From Clostridiales bacterium (GTDB lineage: Bacteria > Bacillota > Clostridia > Mahellales > Mahellaceae), in the NCBI GenBank assembly GCA_030156435.1, contig JASGMM010000013.1, positions 1 to 36,476 of the forward strand: 36,476 nt of DNA. The letters are read 5' to 3'. Below, piece after piece: positions 26,929 to 33,470 of the stretch. Position 1 is the first letter of the stretch. Every line of letters starts with the position of its first letter. The position numbers were made by a program, and so were the translations under genes. The notes under the pieces are model-generated. The model was not told where the DNA came from. It made no database searches and was given only the letters and a program-made list of their open reading frames with translations.

Positions 26929-27948
26929 TCATCTTAAAGTTATAAGCTTTTTTTCTTTAAACGAACGAGTGGCTGCATGGGCTATCTCAGTGGCTTTTGT
27001 CCCATCATACACGGTAATATCCGGTTTCCTTCCCTCGATTATGCAATTTATGAATTCTTCCATTTCCAATCGGTATGCTTGCTCAAATCTCTCCAAAAAA
27101 CCCGAAACACATTCTTTTAGCATGCCATCTTCATTAAAAATTGAAACTAGATTTTTTTCTGGTATAGCCCCTATCCTCAATGTACCCTTGGTCCCTATGA
27201 TTTCTGTTTCGATATGGTAACCATGGGGCGCCGTACGGCCTGCATGGAGCATTGCTATATAACCATCTTTAAATGTCATCATCGCACATGCATTGTCCCC
27301 ATCTTCATATTTTTCAAATTCTTTATGCAAAAATCCTCTACCGGAGGCATATACGCTATCCAATTCGATATCCCCAAAATACCATCTGATAAGGTCTATA
27401 TCGTGAACAGCCATATCCATGAATATGCCGCCACTGCTCGCTGCATACTTTAAAACGCCCTGTATAGCAGACTCAGGATCTATACTAGTAGCTTTTATAA
27501 TATAAGGTTCCCCTATGTACCCCTCATCAATTTTTTGTTTGGCATAAGCATATGATGGATCATAGCGCCTCATGAAGCCAAGCATAAAGACTTTAGCTGG
27601 GTGTTTTTCTACAGCTTTCTCGGCTGTCTTGCACTCTTCAATCGATATACCCAGTGGTTTCTCGCAAAAGACATGGAAACCAGCATCCAATGCTGCTTCT
27701 ATCTGTTTGCAATGCTCCCCTGAAGATGAAGCTATTACTATGGCATCTAACTCTTTATTTTGTAGCATATCATAAAAATTCGTATAACCGTATTTTATTC
27801 CCCAATTCCTTCTAACCCATTCCACTTCTTCGGTTATAATGCTGCATGCTGCCATAAGTTCAGCACCAGGTACCCTAAAGGCTATATTCTCAGCATGTTT
27901 TTTACCCAGCCTGCCAAGACCTACTATCCCAACTTTTATTTTTTTCAT
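26929..27948 (-). CDS. Gfo/Idh/MocA-family dehydrogenase, IolG paralogue
   Basis: This is the first gene of the inositol operon (339 residues). It is an NAD(P)-dependent dehydrogenase with the Rossmann GIVGLGRLGKKH, FCEKPLGIS near residue 95, and GGIFMDMAVHDIDLIRWYFG carrying the catalytic Asp and His. It shares the layout of iolG at 20880 but is clearly diverged, so a different inositol isomer or derivative (for example scyllo-inositol) is likely. Its ribosome site is weak (GGTG in AGCTGGTGTGTC), in contrast to the rest of the operon. It lies downstream of a leader of about 165 bases containing a palindrome. Confidence 0.88.
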   Translation of the reverse strand: MKKIKVGIVGLGRLGKKHAENIAFRVPGAELMAACSIITEEVEWVRRNWGIKYGYTNFYDMLQNKELDAIVIASSSGEHCKQIEAALDAGFHVFCEKPLGISIEECKTAEKAVEKHPAKVFMLGFMRRYDPSYAYAKQKIDEGYIGEPYIIKATSIDPESAIQGVLKYAASSGGIFMDMAVHDIDLIRWYFGDIELDSVYASGRGFLHKEFEKYEDGDNACAMMTFKDGYIAMLHAGRTAPHGYHIETEIIGTKGTLRIGAIPEKNLVSIFNEDGMLKECVSGFLERFEQAYRLEMEEFINCIIEGRKPDITVYDGTKATEIAHAATRSFKEKKLITLR

Positions 27949-27997
27949 GACACACCAGCTTTCATGTATCTCAATATTTAAGCTTTACTTTAAATTA

Positions 27998-28013
27998 GCG
28001 CAAGCGCTTACGC
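27998..28013. promoter_or_regulatory. Palindrome in the inositol leader (second operator or cre-like site)
   Basis: GCGCAAGCGCTTACGC is a 16-bp palindrome with one mismatched pair. It lies about 100 bases downstream of the predicted start of transcription and 126 bases from the promoter operator, centre to centre. The AAGCGCTT core fits both a LacI-family secondary operator and the CcpA cre pattern. Either would repress the operon by looping or roadblock. Confidence 0.55.
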
Positions 28014-28119
28014 AATAAAATCCGATACTAAATTACGCACAAATATGATTTAAAAAGCACCCTTTGTTTTTCTCCATTGTTTCGGCCTCCATTTGACATA
28101 ACGATCATCTTATGGCTGC

Positions 28120-28148
28120 ATTATATCAAACGTTTGCGCTAATGTCAA
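28120..28148 (-). promoter_or_regulatory. Inositol operon promoter with operator in the spacer
   Basis: On the minus strand TTGACA (28148 down to 28143), a 17-base spacer, and TATAAT (28125 down to 28120) match the sigma-A consensus at all 12 positions. The spacer contains the palindrome CAAACGTTTG (28127-28136) within GCGCAAACGTTTGATA. The same layout occurs at the LacI-type gene (30014-30042), so this is the probable repressor site. Transcription should start near 28113. Confidence 0.88.
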
Positions 28149-28271
28149 TATGTTTTCAGAAAATTTTTTAAACTTATTTTTGGCTTATTTCTGCTGTTTG
28201 ATTGATTATTTTTTAACAATGTTTAAATGCCGGATTCTGGAGGCGCATTTTATCTCATTAATTTACGTAAT

Positions 28272-28320
28272 CGTTTGCGAAAATTTCTATTTGCATCGAT
28301 TAAGCTATATATGCTAAAAT
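28272..28320 (+). promoter_or_regulatory. Divergent promoter with upstream half-operator
   Basis: TGCTAAAAT at 28312-28320 is an extended -10 for the plus-strand gene at 28351. A TTGCAT 18 bases upstream is a weak -35. CGTTTGCGAAAA at 28272-28283 repeats one half of the LacI-type operator and lies 145 bases from the inositol operator. It may allow looping between the divergent promoters. Confidence 0.5.
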
Positions 28321-28350
28321 AAAGTATATCATTCCGTAGGAGTAAGAAAG

Positions 28351-28980
28351 ATGACTTCAACAGAACAAGCGAAAATTGTTATAAAAGAAAATAAGCAAGG
28401 GGCACATTCAGAAATACCCCGTTTTGCTATATCTTATGGAAAAGCGGTAGATACGGATACAGACAGATGTCGACTTATCAGTTTTAAGATACTTTCAGCG
28501 TTAAAAGGAGAAGACAACGACGTTATCATCGAGGTTGACAGCTCTCTGTTAAATGCCCCAAGGCAGTATCGGTCCGATATAGCGTTGGATTTTGTTCGCG
28601 CTGTGCGCGGTGCCGGTATAGATTTCAGATATGATAAAAATGCTGAAAAGGCTTCTTTCTTTTCTCAGCTTTTTAGGATCGGCGATACCAGTCCTTCCTT
28701 TCGCCACAGGGTTCTAGCTTATATACCGCAAAACATATGGAGCAGCGAAGGTTTTATAAATATTTTACCCGCTCAGGGCATACGGTATTATATAGTGCCG
28801 TCTAGTGCTCAAAGCAGCAAACTTCTGGACGATATGCGCCAGGGTTATATATTAGATGATGAGAAGTTGGACATGTTCGATCTGATAGTCTTCGACTGTT
28901 GTGTTTTCGGCCATATGGGCGTATATACAAAGCACCTTTCACTGGATGATATAAAAGGGCGCTTAAAAAACATCCTTTAA
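28351..28980 (+). CDS. Unrecognised 209-residue protein divergent from the inositol operon
   Basis: I do not recognise this protein. It has no signal peptide, no membrane segment and no familiar catalytic motif. The first ~30 residues are polar; a strand-rich middle (DVIIEVDSSLL, IDFRYDKN) and a Cys-Cys pair near the end (FDCCVFGHMG) stand out. AGGAG at 28338-28342 and an extended -10 support a real gene. It is transcribed away from the inositol operon, beside a LacI-type half-site, and its end overlaps the LacI-type gene tail-to-tail by 4 bases. Its setting suggests co-regulation with inositol use. Confidence 0.75.
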   Translation: MTSTEQAKIVIKENKQGAHSEIPRFAISYGKAVDTDTDRCRLISFKILSALKGEDNDVIIEVDSSLLNAPRQYRSDIALDFVRAVRGAGIDFRYDKNAEKASFFSQLFRIGDTSPSFRHRVLAYIPQNIWSSEGFINILPAQGIRYYIVPSSAQSSKLLDDMRQGYILDDEKLDMFDLIVFDCCVFGHMGVYTKHLSLDDIKGRLKNIL

Positions 28981-29981
28981 ATACTTCTGCAAGTCCTCCT
29001 TATAATAAGCCTGGGCTCCAGTACTTTTTTTACCGGCGTTTTATCCTGGGGGCTATTTATTTTTTGTATTATTATTTCTGCTGCCAATTGGCCTATCTTT
29101 ACCTTTGGCTGAGCCACTGTGGTAAGGCTGATCTTGTCGAAAGAGGCAAAACTTATATCATCTATGCCCATAACCGATACGCTATCAGGCACTTTCAGTC
29201 CAAACTCTTCTACGGCTTGTATCACGCCGAGCGCCAGCACATCATTGCCCGCCAGTATAGCGGTAGGAATATCGTTATAGATCAACAGCTCTTTAGTAAG
29301 TTCATAGCCACTCATCTGTTTGAACTGGCCGTGCATAGGAGAATACCGCAGCTGCAAACCATACGATTTCAATGCTTCCCTGTATCCTTCAAAGCGCCGT
29401 CTATCACTGCTGCTGTTCTCCAAACCACCTATGTATGCAATATTTCTATGCCCCAGTTTGAGCAAGTACTCCGTCGCCATAAATCCACATTTATAATCGT
29501 CAGTAGCTACAAAACTGCAATCAGGGTCATCAGGACTATAAGTGACAAACACCACGGGCGTGTCCCCACCATTAAAATTAGAAATTATATGGCTTATATC
29601 GTCTATTGCAGGAGCAATTATAATACCATCCACCATCTTGCTCCTAAGGGCTTTTAGATACCTCTTCTCCCTATCAATCTGCCAGTTCGTGGTACATAGT
29701 AAAACGGTATAGCCGTTATCATATGCATAGCTCTCCACCCCCTGAGCTACTTCGGGAAAGAACGGATTTGTTATATCCGGTATTATAAGCCCTATGGTCT
29801 TAGTGGCCTTTGTAATCAGACTTCTGGCTATAATATTGGGCGTATATCCCATATCCTTAGCCAGTTTCTTAATCTTCTTTTTGGTTTCCTCACTGATATC
29901 CGGATGATCGGAAAGAGCACGGGAAACTGTCGCATATGATACATTAGCTGCTTTTGCTATATCCTTTATAGTCACACTCAT
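28977..29981 (-). CDS. LacI-family transcriptional regulator, probable inositol repressor
   Basis: This is a DNA-binding repressor of about 335 residues. The N-terminal helix-turn-helix reads VTIKDIAKAANVSYATVSRAL, with residues 3-23 in LacI consensus, followed by the hinge helix GYTPNIIARSL. A periplasmic-binding-type effector domain follows (IGLIIPDITNPFFPEVAQGVE, ILAGNDVLALGVIQAVEE, VMGIDDISFASF). The frame extends to 30035, but the predicted promoter lies at 30014-30042, so that codon is not transcribed; the ATG at 29981, after an AGGGATGA site, is the start. Matching operators at its own promoter and at the inositol promoter indicate autoregulation and control of the operon. The effector is unknown; an inositol pathway intermediate is plausible. 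Confidence 0.94.
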   Translation of the reverse strand: MSVTIKDIAKAANVSYATVSRALSDHPDISEETKKKIKKLAKDMGYTPNIIARSLITKATKTIGLIIPDITNPFFPEVAQGVESYAYDNGYTVLLCTTNWQIDREKRYLKALRSKMVDGIIIAPAIDDISHIISNFNGGDTPVVFVTYSPDDPDCSFVATDDYKCGFMATEYLLKLGHRNIAYIGGLENSSSDRRRFEGYREALKSYGLQLRYSPMHGQFKQMSGYELTKELLIYNDIPTAILAGNDVLALGVIQAVEEFGLKVPDSVSVMGIDDISFASFDKISLTTVAQPKVKIGQLAAEIIIQKINSPQDKTPVKKVLEPRLIIRRTCRSI

Positions 29982-30013
29982 GAAGTCATCCCTATCTAAA
30001 ACAAGTTTTCTTG

Positions 30014-30042
30014 AGTATAGCAAACGTTTTCGCAAATGTCAA
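30014..30042 (-). promoter_or_regulatory. Autoregulated promoter of the LacI-type gene
   Basis: On the minus strand TTGACA (30042 down to 30037), a 17-base spacer and TATACT (30019 down to 30014) form a near-perfect promoter. The spacer contains GCGAAAACGTTTGC, matching the operator in the inositol promoter (GCGCAAACGTTTGA) and similarly placed. Confidence 0.87.
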
Positions 30043-30074
30043 TGATAATTTTTTAACAAACTTATCGAAAACTA

Positions 30075-30104
30075 TAGGATACCGGTTCATAGCCCGGTAC
30101 CCTA
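30075..30104 (-). terminator. Terminator after the DUF362 gene
   Basis: On the minus strand the stem AGGGTACCGG/CCGGTATCCT (30103-30094 with 30085-30076) pairs fully in RNA with one G-U, and a flanking pair extends it. AGTTTT follows a few bases after the stem; the U-tract is short, so termination may be partial. Confidence 0.65.
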
Positions 30105-30115
30105 AATAAATCAGC

Positions 30116-31216
30116 TTAATCGACCTCTATTATATTATACTGCATGGTACCAAGACCATGGCGTTCTAAGGCCTTAACCTGCACAAACGGATCTTTCCCA
30201 TGGACCCTCTCCAACAGATGCTTTGTTCCTTCGGGATCATCGGCCAGTTGGCGTCCAGCAGGCAAGGAGTTTGGCAACAGATCATATTTGTTTATGGCAT
30301 CCAGACACGCTGTCTCTATCGCGACTATATCGTCGGAAGCCATGATACCTATGTCTGGTACCAGTGGCGGCGTAGATAACCCCCAGCAATCGCAGACATA
30401 TGTAATATTGGTCAATACATTTATGAACAACTTTCGGCCTGGTTCAAATGTGTTGAGCACAGTGGCAGTGGTCAGAGCCATGCCTTCCTGGAAATCATCG
30501 AAAGCGCTCATATTCGCTGTCAGCGCACCAGTAGGACAAGCGTTTACGCAATGCTGGCAATAGGTGCAATTATCGTAATTTATATGATATTTGCCGTCCT
30601 CATCAAAGCTATTAGCATTATAGCGGCACGCTTTGATGCATTCCCTGTCATGTTCGCATTTCTCTTCATCCCAATTGAAGCCACCCTGCAATCCATGTAT
30701 ATCAGAGCGGGTTTTTGCCGTTACGCAACCCATAGCTATATTCTTGCAGGCACCGCCGTAAGCACAAGCGCCATGGCCTTTTACATGCGAAAAATCTATA
30801 AGCACGTCTGCATCGTTGATATGCCCGGCCACCTGCACCTCTTTTAAGCTTTTGTAATCGACAGGCACACTGTAATAATACTTATCGAATAGTCCTGTAG
30901 CTGCAACCAACGGCGCCCCTATTACCTCTTCGGTATAGCCACGGCGTTTAGCTCCAGGTACATCTGCCGGTATATCGGTAACGAACACAATAGCCCCTGC
31001 TCTTTTTAGAGCATCTACCAACAATTGCACAAAAAGTGGATGTATCGTAGTATAACCAAGATTTCCTCCAAAGTGCATTTTTACAGCTACGCGTTTGCCG
31101 CCTACCATATCGCGCAGCGGCAAACCGGCCAACATGCGCCTGAATTTAGCCGGCAGTGTGGAGTTGGCCTCGAGTTTATCATATCCCATTGAACAGTAAT
31201 ATACATCAGATGCCAT
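30116..31216 (-). CDS. DUF362 protein with ferredoxin-type 4Fe-4S motifs
   Basis: This 366-residue protein has the DUF362 domain (VAVKMHFGGNLGYTTIHP, VTDIPADVPGAKRRGY, FSHVKGHGACAYGGACKNIAMGC). A ferredoxin-like insert carries CEHDRECIKACRYN and then CTYCQHCVNACPTGAL (about residues 185-230), with Cys spacing suited to iron-sulfur clusters. No signal peptide or membrane segment is seen. DUF362 proteins are common in anaerobes; their function is unproven, and electron transfer or metal-linked maturation is presumed. AGGAGG is 15 bases from the ATG, which is long. It has its own promoter (TTGAAC upstream, with TGTGATAAT) and terminator. A decayed copy of its leader lies at 32179-32250. Confidence 0.88.
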   Translation of the reverse strand: MASDVYYCSMGYDKLEANSTLPAKFRRMLAGLPLRDMVGGKRVAVKMHFGGNLGYTTIHPLFVQLLVDALKRAGAIVFVTDIPADVPGAKRRGYTEEVIGAPLVAATGLFDKYYYSVPVDYKSLKEVQVAGHINDADVLIDFSHVKGHGACAYGGACKNIAMGCVTAKTRSDIHGLQGGFNWDEEKCEHDRECIKACRYNANSFDEDGKYHINYDNCTYCQHCVNACPTGALTANMSAFDDFQEGMALTTATVLNTFEPGRKLFINVLTNITYVCDCWGLSTPPLVPDIGIMASDDIVAIETACLDAINKYDLLPNSLPAGRQLADDPEGTKHLLERVHGKDPFVQVKALERHGLGTMQYNIIEVD

Positions 31217-31280
31217 AGTCTTTAATTTAATCCTCCTAATATTTTTTATATATTATCACAAGCATCCGCCTTGTTCAAGC
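31208..31280. repeat. Leader repeat, copy 1 (functional DUF362 promoter and ribosome site)
   Basis: About 73 bases covering the first codons, ribosome site (AGGAGG) and promoter of the DUF362 gene recur in decayed form at 32179-32250, in the same orientation, about 971 bases away. By eye about 80 percent of positions agree, with one indel. Confidence 0.7.
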
Positions 31281-31315
31281 CTACAGCTTTATCCCTTTAA
31301 TATCTCTGCTTAAAT

Positions 31316-32014
31316 TCATATTGTCATGGGCTCACCCTTATAATTAATAAATCCTATATCTCCTACTTCAGTTATCCCAGTAGCAATGCGGTAAATGCCG
31401 TCTGCGGATTCCTCAGGTTCGATCTGCGCCGTTGTACGGCCCATTTCAGTATTCATCCTGCCAGGGTGCACAGCAAATATCCTGTATCTTTCTCCTACCG
31501 TAGCCCGTAGGATAAACACCGCTTTATTTGCTGCCGCTTTTGAAATGGAGTAAGAAGGAAAATTGCTGCCCGAGTTGGACATGCTGCCCGCTTCGGATGT
31601 GATGAAAATCATCGTTCCCTTACCATCATCGCGCATCAACGGTAAAAATTCTTTCATCATTATAACAGTTCCTATGGTATTCACTTCAAGACTCTTTTTC
31701 AAATCTTTAACATCAACATTATAAATGAGATTTTCTCTATCCTTAGGTAATAAAATGCCTGCATTATTGATTAGAATATCAATGCTTCCAAATATATCGC
31801 ATGCAATCCGCGCAGATAAATTCACCGAGCCTTCGTCAGACACATCCATCGGTACTATCACGACCCCACCTTCATTTACCGATGCAAAGGCCTCGAGTTG
31901 TGATTTATCATCGCCTTCGTACATGCCTGCAAGTACGCGGTGTCCTCTCTCGATAAACGTCTTAACCAAGCAAAGCCCTAGCCCTTTATTAGTGCCTGTT
32001 ATAACAACATTCAT
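31316..32014 (-). CDS. Short-chain dehydrogenase/reductase
   Basis: This NAD(P)-dependent oxidoreductase of the classical SDR fold (232 residues) has the cofactor motif TGTNKGLG at residues about 7-14, NNAG near residue 87, the catalytic Ser in FITSEAGS, and YSISK with Tyr and Lys near 155. The C-terminal HPGRMNTEMG is typical of the C-factor/sniffer-like subgroup. The substrate is unknown. GGAGGTTTAATGGT precedes the ATG. The gene is enclosed by the two copies of the DUF362 leader, so it was probably inserted or left there by a duplication. Confidence 0.9.
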   Translation of the reverse strand: MNVVITGTNKGLGLCLVKTFIERGHRVLAGMYEGDDKSQLEAFASVNEGGVVIVPMDVSDEGSVNLSARIACDIFGSIDILINNAGILLPKDRENLIYNVDVKDLKKSLEVNTIGTVIMMKEFLPLMRDDGKGTMIFITSEAGSMSNSGSNFPSYSISKAAANKAVFILRATVGERYRIFAVHPGRMNTEMGRTTAQIEPEESADGIYRIATGITEVGDIGFINYKGEPMTI

Positions 32015-32178
32015 ACCATTAAACCTCCAAAATTGTATTTATTGCTCAGACTTCCCAAAATCATTAGCCCTCAGAAGGATTAATGCAAGCATAGCATTCA
32101 TTATAAATATTATCAAGGCTTCAATACTATGAGAAATAAAGGATAAGCCGGCTTTTTTGCAGCAATCGCAAATCCGTT

Positions 32179-32250
32179 AGATGCAATAGTCTCTAATTTA
32201 ACCCACTAACGTTTTCTATATATTATCATAAGCGGATAGCTTGTTTAAAT
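32179..32250. repeat. Leader repeat, copy 2 (decayed)
   Basis: This is a degenerate copy of 31208-31280. On the minus strand the ATG has become ATT (start of I-A-S), AGGAGG has become AGTGGG, and the -10 region GATAAT is kept. It looks like the dead start of a former second DUF362 gene. Confidence 0.65.
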
Positions 32251-32289
32251 CCGTTTGGAGGAGTGAAAACGTTCTGTAAAACATGTTTG

Positions 32290-32355
32290 TTATTCTTTAA
32301 CACCGCCTAAGACTATTCCCGCTACGAAATATCGCTATTGCAAAGGACATGACGC
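32290..32355 (-). pseudogene. C-terminal tail of a MalG/LplC-type carbohydrate ABC permease
   Basis: The minus-strand frame ending at 32290 reads LQ-stop-RYFVAGIVLGGVKE. The end RYFVAGxxxGxVKx is the hallmark C-terminus of this permease family (usual form LQKYFVKGLTAGAVKG). An in-frame TAG replaces the expected Lys codon. Nothing upstream of it is recognisable, so only a dead tail of about 20 codons remains. Confidence 0.6.
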
Positions 32356-32400
32356 TTCCCCAAAACCGAATATCCGTCCAACAAAAACAAGGCAATATGA

Positions 32401-32709
32401 TTACAACAATTTAGCGTAATCCCTAGCTCCGTAGAAGAAACGCAAAACAATTACCCTTTTGCCAACCTCATCTACTTTATAGATAAGGACATAGCTTTTA
32501 ATAACGGCCTTGCGGTACCCCTCTTTCCCCAACCGGCTGTCATTGCATTTGGAGTATATCACCGGTTTGCTTTTCAGGTATCCGTAACACCTGTCAACCT
32601 CGTCAAGAAAATCCGACGCGGCCTCTGGATTCGCCAATTGGATGGTGATATGCGATACGATATTGTCCAAATCCTGATGAGCAAGTTCCGTGACAACCAG
32701 CTTATAGAT
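32401..32709 (-). CDS. RelE/ParE-family toxin with no standard start codon at the expected position
   Basis: This is the toxin half of a type II toxin-antitoxin pair, by context a gyrase or ribosome-targeting ParE/RelE protein. The sequence (YKLVVTELAHQDLDNIVSHI, GYRKAVIKSYVLIYKV, VIVLRFFYGARDYAKLL) fits the ParE fold. The homologous N-terminus (usual pattern M-x-Y-K-L-x-x-T) falls at codons ATC TAT AAG (32709 down), overlapping the antitoxin stop by 8 bases. No ATG, GTG or TTG occurs there: the candidates are ATC at 32709, CTG at 32700, and a TTG at 32670 that would remove about 13 residues. It may use a rare start or be crippled by a start-codon mutation. Length is about 102 residues from ATC. 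Confidence 0.75.
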   Translation of the reverse strand: MYKLVVTELAHQDLDNIVSHITIQLANPEAASDFLDEVDRCYGYLKSKPVIYSKCNDSRLGKEGYRKAVIKSYVLIYKVDEVGKRVIVLRFFYGARDYAKLL

Positions 32710-32962
32710 TGTATTTTTTTCTTATACTTTTCAAAGATTCATCCCCGTCAAGTATTTCCCCTTTTGCCAATTGCTCCTCGGCTGCATTCAATTTGTGGTA
32801 TACATCGGACATGCACATCTTTTCCTCGTACATTTTCGTGCTCATGATAACCATATCCCCGTATCCGTTTTTCGTCACAAAAATAGGCTCATCAGATTCA
32901 TGACACATCTGCGAAATCTTGCTCGTATTTTTTAAATCGCGGATTGGAATAATTTTTGGCAT
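32702..32962 (-). CDS. Phd/YefM-family antitoxin
   Basis: This is the antitoxin partner (86 residues). The N-terminal DNA-binding part reads IIPIRDLKNTSKISQMCHES followed by PIFVTKNGYGDMVIMS, typical of Phd/YefM antitoxins, and the charged C-terminal tail is the toxin-binding region. AAAGGAG lies 9 bases before the ATG at 32962. It precedes and overlaps the toxin gene, so it is translated first and probably represses its own promoter (32989-33017). Confidence 0.9.
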   Translation of the reverse strand: MPKIIPIRDLKNTSKISQMCHESDEPIFVTKNGYGDMVIMSTKMYEEKMCMSDVYHKLNAAEEQLAKGEILDGDESLKSIRKKYNL

Positions 32963-32988
32963 AGTATCCGACTCCTTTCCATGGCCTT

Positions 32989-33017
32989 ATTATACCATAA
33001 TTATGTCCAAAATCAAT
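32989..33017 (-). promoter_or_regulatory. Promoter of the toxin-antitoxin operon
   Basis: On the minus strand TTGATT (33017 down to 33012), 17 bases, TATAAT (32994 down to 32989). It lies 26 bases before the antitoxin ATG. Confidence 0.7.
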
Positions 33018-33059
33018 TTTATTTATCAATTTTTATGCCTCTATCCGACAGAGTTGACC

Positions 33060-33205
33060 CTATATATTCCGCCGAAACAGGCTTACCGCTGTGGGTGGTG
33101 ATATATCCTTGAACCCCTGCCGAATGGGAACACCGTAAACCCAAATCCCTCAAGGTTCCGCACCATCTGCACTGTGCCCCAGCAGTCGAAAACATAGTAC
33201 TTGTT
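33060..33205 (-). pseudogene. Phage terminase large-subunit remnant
   Basis: The minus strand reads YYVFDCWGTVQMVRNLEGFG followed by FTVFPFGRG. One lost base after the GGGG run shifts the frame to FKDISPPTAVSLFRRNI and then a stop. The family pattern is FDRWxxxQMVxxLExxGFTxVPFGQGFKDMSPPTKEL, the C-terminal nuclease part of large terminases. Only about 45 codons survive, with a frameshift, so the gene is dead. It shows that a prophage once lay here. Confidence 0.6.
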
Positions 33206-33229
33206 TTAACATAACAATTATTGTATACT
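33201..33229 (+). promoter_or_regulatory. Promoter-like sequence in the prophage relic
   Basis: TTGTTT (33201-33206), a 17-base spacer and TATACT (33224-33229) resemble a promoter facing the nucleotidyltransferase gene at 33471. The relic reading frame at 33310-33453 lies between them. Confidence 0.35.
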
Positions 33230-33309
33230 ATATGCATGCTTAACCGTGCGTGTATAACGTTAACTATCATATCGTATAATCGGTTAAATATAGAAAGCCC
33301 GTTTTCACT

Positions 33310-33453
33310 GAGGATATATAGGAATTCCTTAAAGACCAGTTTATAAACATAGGCAAGGAAATCCATCAGATGACGGATATTTCAGATGCGATGATCAACT
33401 TTACCGAATGGAAAGCAGTGATCCAGCATGGCTTTGAAACGATGCTCGAATAG
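33310..33453 (+). pseudogene. Unrecognised decayed reading frame
   Basis: A plus-strand frame after an in-frame TAG at about 33340 reads EFLKDQFINIGKEIHQ and ends in WKAVIQHGFETMLE, stop at 33451-33453. Before the TAG the same frame continues (KPVFTEDI). It has no start codon or ribosome site and looks like the C-terminal end of a lost gene; I cannot name the family. Confidence 0.3.
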
Positions 33454-33470
33454 AAGTGAGGTGAGTTTGA

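Larger units (their letters stand above)
27949..28350. other. Divergent control region between the inositol operon and the 28351 gene
   Basis: These 402 bases contain no gene. They hold the leader palindrome (27998-28013), the consensus inositol promoter/operator (28120-28148), a half-operator (28272-28283) and the divergent extended -10 (28312-28320). The rest is AT-rich. Confidence 0.75.
32015..32400. other. Gene-free stretch with relics
   Basis: No intact gene lies in these 386 bases. They contain the SDR ribosome site, the decayed leader repeat (32179-32250) and the permease tail (32290-32355). Confidence 0.6.
32963..33470. other. Gene-free stretch with prophage relics
   Basis: The 508 bases hold the antitoxin promoter, the terminase relic (33060-33205), a promoter-like sequence (33201-33229) and an unidentified decayed frame (33310-33453). 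No intact gene is visible. Confidence 0.6.

Noticed and set aside
30001-30035. Longer LacI-type protein starting at 30035
   Set aside because: The near-perfect promoter (30014-30042) places transcription start downstream of that codon, and the standard LacI N-terminus starts at the ATG at 29981.
33019-33366. A 115-codon minus-strand gene
   Set aside because: It crosses the terminase relic in the wrong frame for the conserved motifs; the true similarity lies in two other frames joined by a one-base loss.
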